Made by a program: the position numbers and the translations under genes. This document shows positions 13,122 through 21,993 of a stretch of 64,000 nucleotides of DNA, in pieces. This stretch comes from Rubrivivax sp. (GTDB lineage: Bacteria > Pseudomonadota > Gammaproteobacteria > Burkholderiales > Burkholderiaceae_C): contig JAJTDM010000008.1 in NCBI GenBank assembly GCA_021300575.1, positions 57,203 through 121,202 on the forward strand, in the 5' to 3' direction. A model generated the notes under the pieces. That model saw only the letters and a list, made by a program, of their open reading frames with translations. It was not told the DNA's origin and ran no database searches. How positions within the stretch are numbered: position 1 is the stretch's first letter; every line of letters starts with the position of its first letter.

Positions 13122-14189
13122 TTACTGCACCAGGGCCTGGGCAAACTCCCGGGCATCGAAGGGCTGGAGATCCTCCAGCTTCTCACCCACCCCGATGAAA
13201 TACACCGCCAGAGGCCGGCCCTCTGCAGTGCACCAGCGCGAAATGGCTGCCAGCACCCCGCCCTTGGCGGTACCGTCCAGCTTGGTGACGATGAGCCCGG
13301 TGAGCTGAACTGCAGCGTCGAAGGCCTTGACCTGGGCCAGCGCGTTCTGACCCGTGTTGCCGTCCACCACCAGCAACACCTCGTGCGGCGCGCCCTCCTG
13401 TGCCTTGGCGATGGTGCGGCGGATCTTCTTGAGCTCTTCCATCAGATTCTGCTGGGTAGGCAGCCGTCCGGCCGTGTCGGCAATCACCACATCGCAGGCC
13501 CGCGCGCGCCCGGCCGTCACGGCGTCGAAACTCACCGCTGCAGGGTCACCCCCTTGCTGGCTGACGATGTCCACTCGGTTGCGGTCGCCCCAGACCGCGA
13601 GTTGCTCACGCGCGGCGGCGCGAAAGGTGTCGGCAGCGGCCAGCAGCACCTTCTGACCGTCGGCGGCCAGATGGTGGGTGAGCTTGCCGATGCTGGTGGT
13701 CTTGCCCGCGCCGTTGACACCCACCACCATGAAAACCGTGGGGGTGGCCTGCCCCACCTCCAGCGGCCGCTGCAAGGGTTGCAGCAACTCGGCCAACGCA
13801 TCCACCAACAGCGTCTTCACGGCTGCCGGATCTGTAGCCTTGGCGTCCTTGACCCGGCGCTTCAGGTCTGCAAGCAACTGTTGCGTGGCGGGCAAGCCCG
13901 CGTCGGCCATCAGGAGGGCCGACTCCAGCTCCTCGTACAGCGCATCGTCGATCCGCGTGCCAGTGAAGACCTGGGCGATGCCCTGGCCGGTCTTGCGCAG
14001 GCCCGCCTTCAGACGGCTGAGCCAACCCCCGCGCTCGGCGTTGGCATCAGGCAGCCCAGGGGCCGCCCCGGCCGCAGGCGGGGTAGGCTCCGCAGCCTCA
14101 CGGCGCTGCAGCGCTTTTGTCGGGGCAGCGTCGCCTCGGGCCTCGATCGCCGGGGGCGTCTTTTTCTTGAAGAAGCTGAACAGGGACAT
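13122..14189 (-). CDS. ftsY: signal recognition particle receptor FtsY
   Basis: 355 residues. Membrane-associated GTPase that docks SRP-ribosome complexes at the inner membrane. It has the short FtsY start MSLFSFFKKKTPP, an acidic/alanine-rich A-region, then the NG domain with GVNGAGKTTSIGKL, DTAGRLPTQQ and TKLDGTAKGGVLAAI. An in-frame ATG nine bases upstream (14198) is the alternative start. It has the same GTPase fold as Ffh, with which it forms the targeting heterodimer. Confidence 0.95.
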   Translation of the reverse strand: MSLFSFFKKKTPPAIEARGDAAPTKALQRREAAEPTPPAAGAAPGLPDANAERGGWLSRLKAGLRKTGQGIAQVFTGTRIDDALYEELESALLMADAGLPATQQLLADLKRRVKDAKATDPAAVKTLLVDALAELLQPLQRPLEVGQATPTVFMVVGVNGAGKTTSIGKLTHHLAADGQKVLLAAADTFRAAAREQLAVWGDRNRVDIVSQQGGDPAAVSFDAVTAGRARACDVVIADTAGRLPTQQNLMEELKKIRRTIAKAQEGAPHEVLLVVDGNTGQNALAQVKAFDAAVQLTGLIVTKLDGTAKGGVLAAISRWCTAEGRPLAVYFIGVGEKLEDLQPFDAREFAQALVQ

Positions 14190-14227
14190 GCGGTTCAAGG
14201 GCCGGACAAGGACGACCGGCCGGCCGC

Positions 14228-14233
14228 TATAAT
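14228..14233 (+). promoter_or_regulatory. TATAAT -10 box of the tRNA gene
   Basis: A perfect TATAAT sits 12 bp before the first base of the tRNA, the right distance for a short 5' leader. No good -35 is visible at 16-18 bp; stable-RNA promoters in GC-rich genomes often have only a strong -10. Confidence 0.6.
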
Positions 14234-14245
14234 GATGGGCTTCAA

Positions 14246-14322
<77 letters not shown>

Positions 14323-14333
14323 AAACGACCGAT

Positions 14334-14376
14334 ACAACAGCCCGCCAGGTTCCATCTCGCGGGCTGTTGTTCTTTT
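14334..14376 (+). terminator. intrinsic terminator after the tRNA
   Basis: A perfect 12-bp stem (ACAACAGCCCGC with GCGGGCTGTTGT), 13-nt loop, then TCTTTT on the plus strand. It begins 12 nt after the tRNA and would end the tRNA transcript before the convergent pilU gene. Confidence 0.88.
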
Positions 14377-14406
14377 CAGGCTGACCTCACTGGTCATGCA
14401 GGCCGC

Positions 14407-15672
14407 TCAAAGACCCAACCTGCCCAGGCGCTGCGCCTCGGCCTGCTTCTTCTCGAAATCGCGCCGGCGCTGTGCCTGCCGCTCCAGCTCCTCATTGCGC
14501 GCCTTGTCCAGGTCAGGCGCGGCAGTCACGCCCTGGTCGAACGTGAGTTCGGCGTCCGCACCGATGCCCACCGAGGGCGCACCACGCTGGCTGCGCAACT
14601 TGATGTTCAGACGCAGTTCGTTGGACGAGTCAGCGTTGCGCAGAGCCTCGTCGTAGGAGATGAAGCCGCGGTTGTAGAGATCGAACAAGGCCCAGTCGAA
14701 GGTGCGCATGCCGGACTCGCGGCCACGCTCCATCAGCGGTTTGATCTCGTGGAACAGGCCCTTGAAGATCTTGTCGGCGATGGTGGGGGTGTTGATCAGG
14801 ATCTCGATGGCCGCCTTGCGCCCGGCGCCATCTTCGGTGCGGATCAGGCGCTGCGAAACGATGCCGCGCAGGTTGGCCGAAAGGTCCATCAGCAGTTGGG
14901 GCCGGCGCTCCTCGGGAAAGAAGTTGATGATGCGGTCGATCGCCTGGTTGGCGCTGTTCGCGTGCAGCGTGGCCATGCACAGGTGGCCCGTCTCGGAGAA
15001 GGTGATCGCATGCTCCATGGTCTCACGGTCACGGATCTCCCCCATGAGGATGACGTCGGGGGCCTGCCGCAGCATGTTCTTCAGCGCGGCCTCCCAGGAG
15101 TGCGTGTCCACGCCCACCTCGCGGTGACTGATGAGCGACCTCTTGGGCTCGTGGATGTACTCGATGGGGTCTTCCACCGTGATGATGTGCCCGGGGGTGG
15201 TGGCGTTGCGGTGGTCGATCAGCGCCGCCAGGGTGGTGGACTTGCCCGACCCCGTGCCCCCCACGATGAGCAACAACCCGCGCTTGCTCAGGATCAGGTC
15301 CTTCGTCACTTCGGGCAAGCCCAGCTTGTCGGCGTTGGGGATTTCGTTGGCAATGGTGCGGATGACCATGGCCACGTTCGTCTGCTGAACGTAGACGTTG
15401 ACCCGGAAGCGCGACACCTCAGGCACGACGATCGCGAAGTTGGACTCCATGTCGCGGTCGAACTCCACGCGCTGGCGGTCGTTCATGATGGAGCGCGCCA
15501 GCACCCGCGTGACGTCGGGATGCAGTTTCTGCTGTGACAGCGGGGTGAGCGCTCCGTGGGCCTTCATCGTGGGCGCCGAGCCGGCCGAGATGAACAGGTC
15601 TGACCCCCCGGCCTGGGCCATGGCTGTCAGCAGCTTGTGCATGTAGGCCATGGCCTGATCGTCGCTAAGCAT
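14407..15672 (-). CDS. pilU: type IV pilus retraction ATPase PilU
   Basis: 421 residues, PilT/VirB11-type hexameric ATPase. Walker A GGTGSGKSTTLAALIDH near residue 140, Asp box TVEDPIEYIHEPKRSLISHREVG, Walker B and the AIRDRETMEHAI-type His box follow. The extended charged C-terminus (LERQAQRRRDFEKKQAEAQRLG) and overall length favour PilU over the shorter PilT. It powers pilus retraction in twitching motility, at the cytoplasmic face of the pilus machine. A TPR gene starts 33 nt upstream in the same direction. Confidence 0.88.
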   Translation of the reverse strand: MLSDDQAMAYMHKLLTAMAQAGGSDLFISAGSAPTMKAHGALTPLSQQKLHPDVTRVLARSIMNDRQRVEFDRDMESNFAIVVPEVSRFRVNVYVQQTNVAMVIRTIANEIPNADKLGLPEVTKDLILSKRGLLLIVGGTGSGKSTTLAALIDHRNATTPGHIITVEDPIEYIHEPKRSLISHREVGVDTHSWEAALKNMLRQAPDVILMGEIRDRETMEHAITFSETGHLCMATLHANSANQAIDRIINFFPEERRPQLLMDLSANLRGIVSQRLIRTEDGAGRKAAIEILINTPTIADKIFKGLFHEIKPLMERGRESGMRTFDWALFDLYNRGFISYDEALRNADSSNELRLNIKLRSQRGAPSVGIGADAELTFDQGVTAAPDLDKARNEELERQAQRRRDFEKKQAEAQRLGRLGL

Positions 15673-15705
15673 GGACAGGTCCCTTTCGTGCGTCCCGGGT
15701 GAGCT

Positions 15706-16272
15706 TTACTTGCCTTTGCCCGCCTGCGCCTTGTGGCGGGCGACGGCCGCCTTGAGGTCTCGGTACTCCTCGCAGCCGAAGCGGCAGGCCTTGTCCAGCC
15801 GGGCCAGCATGGCTTCAGCCCCGGCGAGGTCGCCTTTCATGAGGAACAGTTCGCCGTAATACTCCAGAGCAAGACGGTGCCGGGGCTCGATCTCCAGGGC
15901 ACGCTTGTAGTGCACTTCGGCATCGGCGAGGTCGGGCGGCGACTTCTTGCGCAAGGCGTAGCCCAACAGGTTGTGCCAATCGGCGCTTTCCACGGCGTTG
16001 GCCGCACGCAGGGCGGCGGCCATCTGCTCAAAGCGCTGTGCCTTGAGATCGGCGCGAGCGGCGGTCAGCCAGGGCGGATCGCTGGGCGATGGGTCACCCA
16101 TGGCGGCGTCGCTCGGTGAGGCGACCAGGAGCGCGAGTAGAAAGAACGCGAGGGCCCACCACGGGCGCAAGAACCAGGCTACTGCCTGAAGAGAGGGACC
16201 ACGGTAGGCACCCGGCGCAAGGTCTGCGTCTGCGGTGACCACGACTGCGGTGACATGAAGGGTGTGCTGCAT
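15706..16272 (-). CDS. TPR-repeat protein with N-terminal membrane anchor
   Basis: 188 residues: an uncleaved-anchor or signal-like segment (PWWALAFFLLALLVASPSDA, about residues 38-57), then tetratricopeptide-like helices (LNLLGYALRKKSPPDLADAEVHYKRALEIEP-type pattern, about residues 95-175) and two cysteines near the end (CRFGCEEY). It probably scaffolds proteins on the periplasmic side; no specific partner can be named. The start ATG has AGGAG nine bases upstream. It sits 23 nt after the cyclase gene and 33 nt before pilU, all on the minus strand, so it may be the tail of the bchG operon or belong with pilU. Confidence 0.7.
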   Translation of the reverse strand: MQHTLHVTAVVVTADADLAPGAYRGPSLQAVAWFLRPWWALAFFLLALLVASPSDAAMGDPSPSDPPWLTAARADLKAQRFEQMAAALRAANAVESADWHNLLGYALRKKSPPDLADAEVHYKRALEIEPRHRLALEYYGELFLMKGDLAGAEAMLARLDKACRFGCEEYRDLKAAVARHKAQAGKGK

Positions 16273-16295
16273 GCGAAGCTGCTCCTTTAGAGTCT

Positions 16296-17954
16296 TCAGG
16301 ATAACGGCAAGGACGCCAAATCGGCGACAGCCCTCACCGCCAGGGTTTCGCTACGGCCACGCAGCGCCACCTCGTGCGGCTCGCCGGGGGCTGGCGTGAG
16401 GCCTGCGGCGTCAAACACGGCCTGCGACACCAGCAGCTGCGCGCCGAAGTCCTTGGACAGGCTCTCCAGACGGCTGGCGGTGTTGACGGTGTCGCCGATG
16501 GCGGTCAGACCCGTGGCCGGCCCGTGACCCAGCACGCCCACGATGGCCGGACCCAGGTGCAGCCCGATGCCAATGCGCAGCGGCGATGCCAGCTCACAGG
16601 CCAGCGCCTGGTTGAGCTCCGACAAGGCCAGACCGATGCGGCGTGCCGCGTCCAGCCCCTGCCGTGCGGCCACTTCAGGCGCGGACTCCAGGCCGAACAA
16701 GGCCATCATGCCGTCGCCGATGAACTTGTCCACGCGGCCGCCGGCTTGCTCCACTGCCTGACCCACGCTGCGAAAGTAGCGGTTGAGCAGAAACACCACG
16801 TCAAAGGGCAGGCGCTTCTCCGACAAGGCGGTGAAGCCTCGCAGGTCCACGAACATGATGACCATCCGGCGCTCCTCCCCCACGGCCAGTGTGGTGCCGC
16901 GGTAGGCGTCGGCCGGCTGCGCATCGGGTGGCAGCAGCTGCATCACGCTGTACTCGCCTGGCGGCGGGCGCAGCTGGCAGGCCAGACGAACCAGGGGCGG
17001 AGAGCCCAGGCGCTCCAGCACCTGTGCTTCATCGGCAGACGGCGCCGGCAGGCTGGTGACATCGCCGCCGAGCTGCACCCGGCAGGTGGAGCAGCGGCCA
17101 CGCCCGCCGCACACCGAGGCGTGGGCGATGCCCTGCGAGCGGCTGGCCTCCAGGATGCTCAGCCCCGCCGGCACGTCCACCGTGGGGCCACCCGCGTAGC
17201 GCAATCGCACGCCTTTCTGCCGCTTCAGCCAGAGCGTGCGCACCTGGCGCGCCGCCAGGGCCAGCATCACCAGCGCCAGCGCCACGACCTTGAGCAGGTC
17301 CGAAAGAAAGTAGAGGTCGGCCACCTCGTCGCGGCTGGGCGCCCGCGTGACGGCAATGGCGGATTGCATCCTGGCAGGATCCTCCAGGATGGCGAGGACG
17401 GAGCCCAGCCCCACACTTGCACCGGCCAGGGCCATGGCAGGCAACAGCAGGGCGAAAGCGTACAGGCCAGGCAGGACCCGTGGGTACCAGGGCTTGACGC
17501 GCCACCAGAAGTGCAGGCCGATGCAGGCATGCAGCCACACCGCGATGACCAGCGCGCACTGACGCGCGTTCTGCCACGGGTCCACCGCCATGGGCCAGAG
17601 GACCCAGAAATGGTTGGTGTAGACGCCGTGCAGTTCGTGAGCCACCCGGGTGCCGATGACATGGCTCATGCCCAGCGGCAGGATGGACATGCCCAGCAGC
17701 AGTTGCGCCCATTCCCAGCGGCTCATGCGCCAGGTGCGCCGCCGCCACAGCGAGTGCAGCGCCACGCACAGGTGCACCAGGAAGGCAATGAGCAGCAGCA
17801 CCGACACCGGAGGCCAGCGCCACACCGCCGACAGCCACTCCAGCCAGGCATCGGCCAGGCTCAGCGACCACAAGGCCAGCGCATGGTTGGACAGGTGCGT
17901 GACCACATAGACCAGCAGTACGCAACCGGAGGCCGAACGCAGCCGCTGGATCAC
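16296..17954 (-). CDS. membrane heme-like / 2Fe-2S ferredoxin / class III nucleotide cyclase fusion
   Basis: 552 residues in three parts. Residues 1-240: about six membrane spans with paired histidines (THLSNHALALW, LVHLCVALHSLW, SHVIGTRVAHELHG, WLHACIGLHFWW), the look of a succinate-dehydrogenase-type cytochrome b anchor. Residues 250-340: plant-type 2Fe-2S ferredoxin with C282, C288, C291 and C326. Residues 363-552: class III cyclase, metal aspartates D370 (MFVDLRGFTALSEK) and D414 (KFIGDGMMALFG), substrate-type K410 and D488, and catalytic N491/R495 (GDTVNTASRLES); the Lys/Asp pair favours ATP, that is cAMP. The cyclase set looks complete. The gene lies 10 nt after tspO in the bchG-bchP operon. 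A redox-gated second messenger role is inference. Confidence 0.88.
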   Translation of the reverse strand: MIQRLRSASGCVLLVYVVTHLSNHALALWSLSLADAWLEWLSAVWRWPPVSVLLLIAFLVHLCVALHSLWRRRTWRMSRWEWAQLLLGMSILPLGMSHVIGTRVAHELHGVYTNHFWVLWPMAVDPWQNARQCALVIAVWLHACIGLHFWWRVKPWYPRVLPGLYAFALLLPAMALAGASVGLGSVLAILEDPARMQSAIAVTRAPSRDEVADLYFLSDLLKVVALALVMLALAARQVRTLWLKRQKGVRLRYAGGPTVDVPAGLSILEASRSQGIAHASVCGGRGRCSTCRVQLGGDVTSLPAPSADEAQVLERLGSPPLVRLACQLRPPPGEYSVMQLLPPDAQPADAYRGTTLAVGEERRMVIMFVDLRGFTALSEKRLPFDVVFLLNRYFRSVGQAVEQAGGRVDKFIGDGMMALFGLESAPEVAARQGLDAARRIGLALSELNQALACELASPLRIGIGLHLGPAIVGVLGHGPATGLTAIGDTVNTASRLESLSKDFGAQLLVSQAVFDAAGLTPAPGEPHEVALRGRSETLAVRAVADLASLPLS

Positions 17955-17964
17955 CCCAGACCCT

Positions 17965-18543
17965 TCAAGCGCCCGGCGCCACCGGGTTCAGCCGCAAGAC
18001 CCCGGCATTGACGGTGGCAGCAAACAACACCCAAGCCAGGTAGGGCAGCAGCAAGCGCGCCGCCAGGCGGTCCACCTCGGTGCAGGCGGAGATCAGCCAG
18101 AGCACGGAGGCAGTGAGCAGCACGATCTCGACCAACGCCCAGTCGGGCCGCTGCGCCTTGAAGAAGAGCACGCTCCACAACACGTTCAGCAGCGCGTTCA
18201 GCAAGAAGCCGAACAGCAACCGCCGCTGCCGACGACGGCCCGCATCTGCAGCAGCCTCGTCGGCTTGTACGGTGGGCCTGGCGTGCCACCAGGCCCGGGC
18301 GCCCGCCCAGGCCGTCAAGGTGTAGAGCAAGGTCCAGACCGGGCCGAACACGATGTCCGGCGGCTTCCAGGCAGGCTGCAGCAGGCCTCGGTACCAGGGG
18401 CCGAGGTCGGTGGCCAGGCCGCCGATGCCGGCCACCAGCACGGCGATCGCGGCAGCCACCGCGTAGGCGCGCCGGGGCACGCGGGAGGCCCGTACGAGGC
18501 CCGCTTGCGCGGGTTCTGGCCGCGCCTCAGGCGGCCCGGCCAT
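17965..18543 (-). CDS. tspO: TspO/MBR family tryptophan-rich sensory protein
   Basis: 192 residues with five membrane spans after a roughly 25-residue polar N-terminal extension. Family signatures: WYRGLLQPAWKPPDIVFGPVWTLLYTLTAWAGARAWW, LLFGFLLNALLNVLWSVLFF and LLLPYLAWVLFAATVNAGVLRLNP. TspO binds porphyrins and in Rhodobacter acts as an oxygen-dependent negative modulator of photosynthesis genes, possibly through porphyrin export. It starts 6 nt after bchP and is followed after 10 nt by the cyclase, so it is in the bacteriochlorophyll-tail operon. Confidence 0.92.
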   Translation of the reverse strand: MAGPPEARPEPAQAGLVRASRVPRRAYAVAAAIAVLVAGIGGLATDLGPWYRGLLQPAWKPPDIVFGPVWTLLYTLTAWAGARAWWHARPTVQADEAAADAGRRRQRRLLFGFLLNALLNVLWSVLFFKAQRPDWALVEIVLLTASVLWLISACTEVDRLAARLLLPYLAWVLFAATVNAGVLRLNPVAPGA

Positions 18544-18549
18544 GGCGCG

Positions 18550-19755
18550 TCATACCCGGGCCAGCCCGAGCAGGTGCGCCATGTCCTTGAAGAAGATCCG
18601 CACATGCGCCATGGGGCGCGCGCGCACGAGTTCCTTGTTCATGTACGCCTCGAACGTCAGCTGCTGGACGTCGCGATCACGGCAGATGGCCACGAACCGT
18701 TCACGACGCTTGTCGCTGCTGTACCAGAAGCGCTGCATGATACCGAGCACCCAGAAGACCTTGCCATGGACCTTGAGGAAGCGTTTGCGGGCCGTGGCCA
18801 GGGCACTGGCCTGGCCGGTGCGCAGGAACTCCTGCACCGACTCGCCGACCATGCGGCCGCAGGCCATGGCGTAGTAGATGCCCTCGCCCGAGGCGGGGGC
18901 CACCACCCCGGCAGCATCACCGGCCAGCACCACATCGCGTCCGTTGTCCCATCGGGGCAAAGGTTTCATCGGAATGGGGGCGCCCTCACGCCGCAGGGTG
19001 GGCGCGTCCTGCAGCCCGGCGGCACGGCGCAGGCCGGCCGTGGCACCGCGCAGCGAGAAGCCCTTGTCGGCGCTGCCGGTGCCCACGCTCAAGGTATCGC
19101 CGTGCGGGAACACCCAGCCGTAGAAATCGGGTGAGTAGGTACCGTTGTAGACCACGTCACAACGGGTACCGTCATAACCCGGCGGCGGGTTCTGGGGCTT
19201 GCCGACGATCTCGTGATACGCGAAGACGTACGAGGTGCGTTCGGCGCCAGGCACCGCCTGGCGCGCCACCTCGGAACGTGCACCGTCGGCACCGATCACG
19301 CAGCGCGCCCGCGCACTGGAATGGCCGGTGGCCGCTCCGGTCTGGCTGGCGCGCGCCGTGAAGTGCACCACGCTCAGGCCATCGGCGTCACGCGTCAACT
19401 TGTCGAAGGTACCGATGCGACGCACCGCGCCCGCCTGGGCAGCACGTTCACGCAACCACTCGTCGAAGACATCGCGGTCGACCATGCCGACGAAGCCGCC
19501 GTCGATGGGAATGTCCACCTGCCGGTCGGTGGGCGAGACCATGCGGGCGCAGCGGATCTTGGCCACCAGCAGGTGGTCGGGAATGTCGAAGTCCTTGATC
19601 AGGCGCGGCGGGATCGCACCTCCGCAGGGCTTGACACGGCCCGCCCGGTCCAGCAGCAGGACGGAGCGGCCTTGCCGCGCAAGGTCGTGGGCGGCCGTGG
19701 CGCCGGCGGGCCCGCCGCCGACGATGATGACATCAAAGGTGTGCGGCTCGTTCAT
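18550..19755 (-). CDS. bchP: geranylgeranyl (bacterio)chlorophyll reductase
   Basis: 401 residues. FAD-dependent reductase that saturates the geranylgeranyl tail to phytyl on bacteriochlorophyll a. N-terminal Rossmann motif IIVGGGPAGATAAHDLARQG (residues 10-29), KPCGGAIPPR, and the second flavin motif DVVLAGDAAGVVAPASGEGIYYA (about 273-295). Length matches the family. Its ATG overlaps the stop of the upstream transporter gene (ATGA), so translation is coupled. Confidence 0.95.
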   Translation of the reverse strand: MNEPHTFDVIIVGGGPAGATAAHDLARQGRSVLLLDRAGRVKPCGGAIPPRLIKDFDIPDHLLVAKIRCARMVSPTDRQVDIPIDGGFVGMVDRDVFDEWLRERAAQAGAVRRIGTFDKLTRDADGLSVVHFTARASQTGAATGHSSARARCVIGADGARSEVARQAVPGAERTSYVFAYHEIVGKPQNPPPGYDGTRCDVVYNGTYSPDFYGWVFPHGDTLSVGTGSADKGFSLRGATAGLRRAAGLQDAPTLRREGAPIPMKPLPRWDNGRDVVLAGDAAGVVAPASGEGIYYAMACGRMVGESVQEFLRTGQASALATARKRFLKVHGKVFWVLGIMQRFWYSSDKRRERFVAICRDRDVQQLTFEAYMNKELVRARPMAHVRIFFKDMAHLLGLARV

Positions 19756-21092
19756 ATCGATCCTCGTGAGGCAGGGGGACGGAATTCAGCTCGGGGGCCG
19801 TGCGGCATGACCGTGCGGCTTGCAGAAGCAGGCAGTGCGATGTGGCGCGCCAGCGCGGCCGCCAGCAGGAACAGGGCCGCCTCGGCTGCAAACACGCAGA
19901 CATAGGCGGCCACCTGGGAGCCGATGAGCCAGCGCGCCAGGTCACTGGCTGCAGTGCCCAGAAAGCCGCCGAGCGCGAAGCCCGTGGCCTGCGCTGCGCC
20001 CCACAGGCCCATGCGCACGCCCTCGCGGGACGGCTGCCCCTGGCCCGCCAGCGCCATCATGGAGCCGATGGCTGCGATGGAGAAGGCGCCGTTGGCCACC
20101 CCCAGGATGAAGACGTTTGCGTGCAGCGGCCAGGCCGTACCCTCCTGGAGGGAGCCGACCACCAGGCCCGCCAGGGCCAGGGCCGAAGCTCCACAGCCGC
20201 CGACGATCCAGGCCCGCAGCGAACCGAAGGAGACGCCTCCCCAGCGGCGGCCGGCCAACGCACCCAGCAGCATGCCCGCCAGCGTGCCCCCATGCTGCAC
20301 GCCCGAGAGCTGCGTGGATTCACCGGGCGTGAAGCCGAAGCGGATACCCGCAAAGGGTTCCAGGATCAGATCCTGTGCGCTGTAGGCCACCATGGAGACG
20401 AACACGAAGATGGTGAAGCGGCGCGCGTCCGGGTCGGTCCAGGCCTGGGCGAGGGCCACGCGGAACGAAGGTTTGGCACCCCCGGAAGGCGCCGCGACTC
20501 GGCTGCCGTCCTGTTCCACCCCCCACAGGGCGGCCCATGCCACGCACAGCGCCACCAGTGAGACCGTGCCCGACACCAGCACCAGGCGGGCGGGCGAATA
20601 CGGGTCCAGCCAGCGGCCGGCCAGGCCCGCCGTCACGGCAAAGCCCACGATCATCAGCACCCACACCAGGGTGGCCGCCGCGGCACGCCGCTCCTGCTCC
20701 ACCTGCTTGGCCAGCAACACCAGCAAGGAGGTGCCGGCCGCACTGACACCCAGCCCCACCAGGGTGTAGCCCAGCACGGCCAGTCCCAGACCGGCCAGCC
20801 GGTCGGTGCTCATCCAGGCCGTGGCCACGGCCGCCAGGAAGCCGCCCAGGGCCAGCACCGCCATGCCGCCCGCGATCCACGGCGTGCGCCGCCCACCCAT
20901 GTCGGAGCCAAAGCCCATGCGGGGGCGGGTCATCTGCACGGCGTGGTGCAAACCCACCAGCAGGCCCGGCACCAGCGCCGGCAGCATCAGCTCCACGGCC
21001 ATGAGGCGGTTGAGCGTGGAGGTGGTCAGCACGACCATGGCTCCCAGCGCCATCTGCACCAGGGCCAGGCGGAAGATGCCGATCCAGCTCAC
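19752..21092 (-). CDS. PucC/LhaA-family MFS protein (BCH/CHL transport family)
   Basis: 446 residues, about 12 membrane spans. It has the family signature LTTSTLNRLMAVELMLPALVPGLLVGLHHAVQMTRPRMGFGSD after the first span. Members beside bchG and bchP (often called ORF428 or bch2) are thought to handle bacteriochlorophyll or help light-harvesting assembly, but the exact role is not established. I take the GTG at 21092 as start: it overlaps the bchG stop in GTGA, and the frame upstream of it only shadows bchG. The C-terminus overlaps bchP by 4 nt. Confidence 0.88.
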   Translation of the reverse strand: MSWIGIFRLALVQMALGAMVVLTTSTLNRLMAVELMLPALVPGLLVGLHHAVQMTRPRMGFGSDMGGRRTPWIAGGMAVLALGGFLAAVATAWMSTDRLAGLGLAVLGYTLVGLGVSAAGTSLLVLLAKQVEQERRAAAATLVWVLMIVGFAVTAGLAGRWLDPYSPARLVLVSGTVSLVALCVAWAALWGVEQDGSRVAAPSGGAKPSFRVALAQAWTDPDARRFTIFVFVSMVAYSAQDLILEPFAGIRFGFTPGESTQLSGVQHGGTLAGMLLGALAGRRWGGVSFGSLRAWIVGGCGASALALAGLVVGSLQEGTAWPLHANVFILGVANGAFSIAAIGSMMALAGQGQPSREGVRMGLWGAAQATGFALGGFLGTAASDLARWLIGSQVAAYVCVFAAEAALFLLAAALARHIALPASASRTVMPHGPRAEFRPPASRGSI

Positions 21093-21988
21093 TGCACCCC
21101 CGCTCGCAGCGCAAAAGCGCTGATCATCATGCCGGCCACATAAAGGGGCACTCCCAGGCCGCTGAGCCAGAGCGCGCGGGCCACGGGCTTGGCCAGGAAC
21201 CGCCTCATCATCAACAGCTGCACGGCCACGCACAGGGCGACCGCACCGGCATGCCAGGGGCGGTCCCAGGCCAGCAGACAGGCCACCACGGCTGCCTGTG
21301 CCAGCACCATGGTGGCACAGGCCACCCAGGCGGCGCCACGAGCGCCCAGCTGCACCGGCAGCGAGGCGACGCCCATCTTGCGGTCACCCTCGATGGCCTT
21401 GAAGTCGTTGAGGGTCATGATGCCGTGAGCCCCCAGGCTGTACAGCAGGGCCAGGATCATGGAGGGCACACCGGGCATCTGTCCGCCCGCCATCACGGCC
21501 GCGCCGGTGATCCAGGCCAGGCCCTCGTAGGACAACCCGCAGGCGGCATTTCCCCACCAGCCGTTGCGCTTGAGGCGCACGGGCGGCGCGCTGTAAGCCC
21601 AGGCCAGCAGCAGACCCAGCGCCGCCGCGCCGAACCCCCAGGGCCCCAGCGTGGTGGACAGCAGGATCGACAGCACGGTCCAGATCACGGCGAGGTACAG
21701 ACCCCAGCGCCCCGGCATCCGCCCCGAGGGAATAGGCCGATGGGGCTCGTTGATGGCGTCTACATGCCGGTCGAACCAGTCGTTGACGGCCTGGCTGGTG
21801 GCACACACGAAGGGACCCGCCAGCAACACACCGGCCAGCACGAGGCCCCAGCGTCCCTCCAGGCTCTGGCCCGAAGCCACCACCCCACAGGCAAAGGCCC
21901 ACATGGGGGGAAACCAGGTGATGGGCTTGAACAACTCGGCGATCGCCGAGGGCGCGGGCAACTCGACAGCAGATGCAGCATGGGCCAT
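21089..21988 (-). CDS. bchG: bacteriochlorophyll synthase (geranylgeranyl transferase)
   Basis: 299 residues, UbiA-family membrane prenyltransferase that esterifies bacteriochlorophyllide a. Aspartate motifs NDWFDRHVDAINEPHRPIPSG (first DxxxD region, about residues 68-88) and DFKAIEGDRKMG (second) bind the Mg-diphosphate substrate; about eight membrane spans follow. It is the first gene of the bchG-transporter-bchP-tspO-cyclase run. There is no strong ribosome binding site before the ATG, and the predicted transcript start lies almost on it (see regulatory entry). Confidence 0.95.
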   Translation of the reverse strand: MAHAASAVELPAPSAIAELFKPITWFPPMWAFACGVVASGQSLEGRWGLVLAGVLLAGPFVCATSQAVNDWFDRHVDAINEPHRPIPSGRMPGRWGLYLAVIWTVLSILLSTTLGPWGFGAAALGLLLAWAYSAPPVRLKRNGWWGNAACGLSYEGLAWITGAAVMAGGQMPGVPSMILALLYSLGAHGIMTLNDFKAIEGDRKMGVASLPVQLGARGAAWVACATMVLAQAAVVACLLAWDRPWHAGAVALCVAVQLLMMRRFLAKPVARALWLSGLGVPLYVAGMMISAFALRAGVQ

Positions 21989-21993
21989 GCCTC

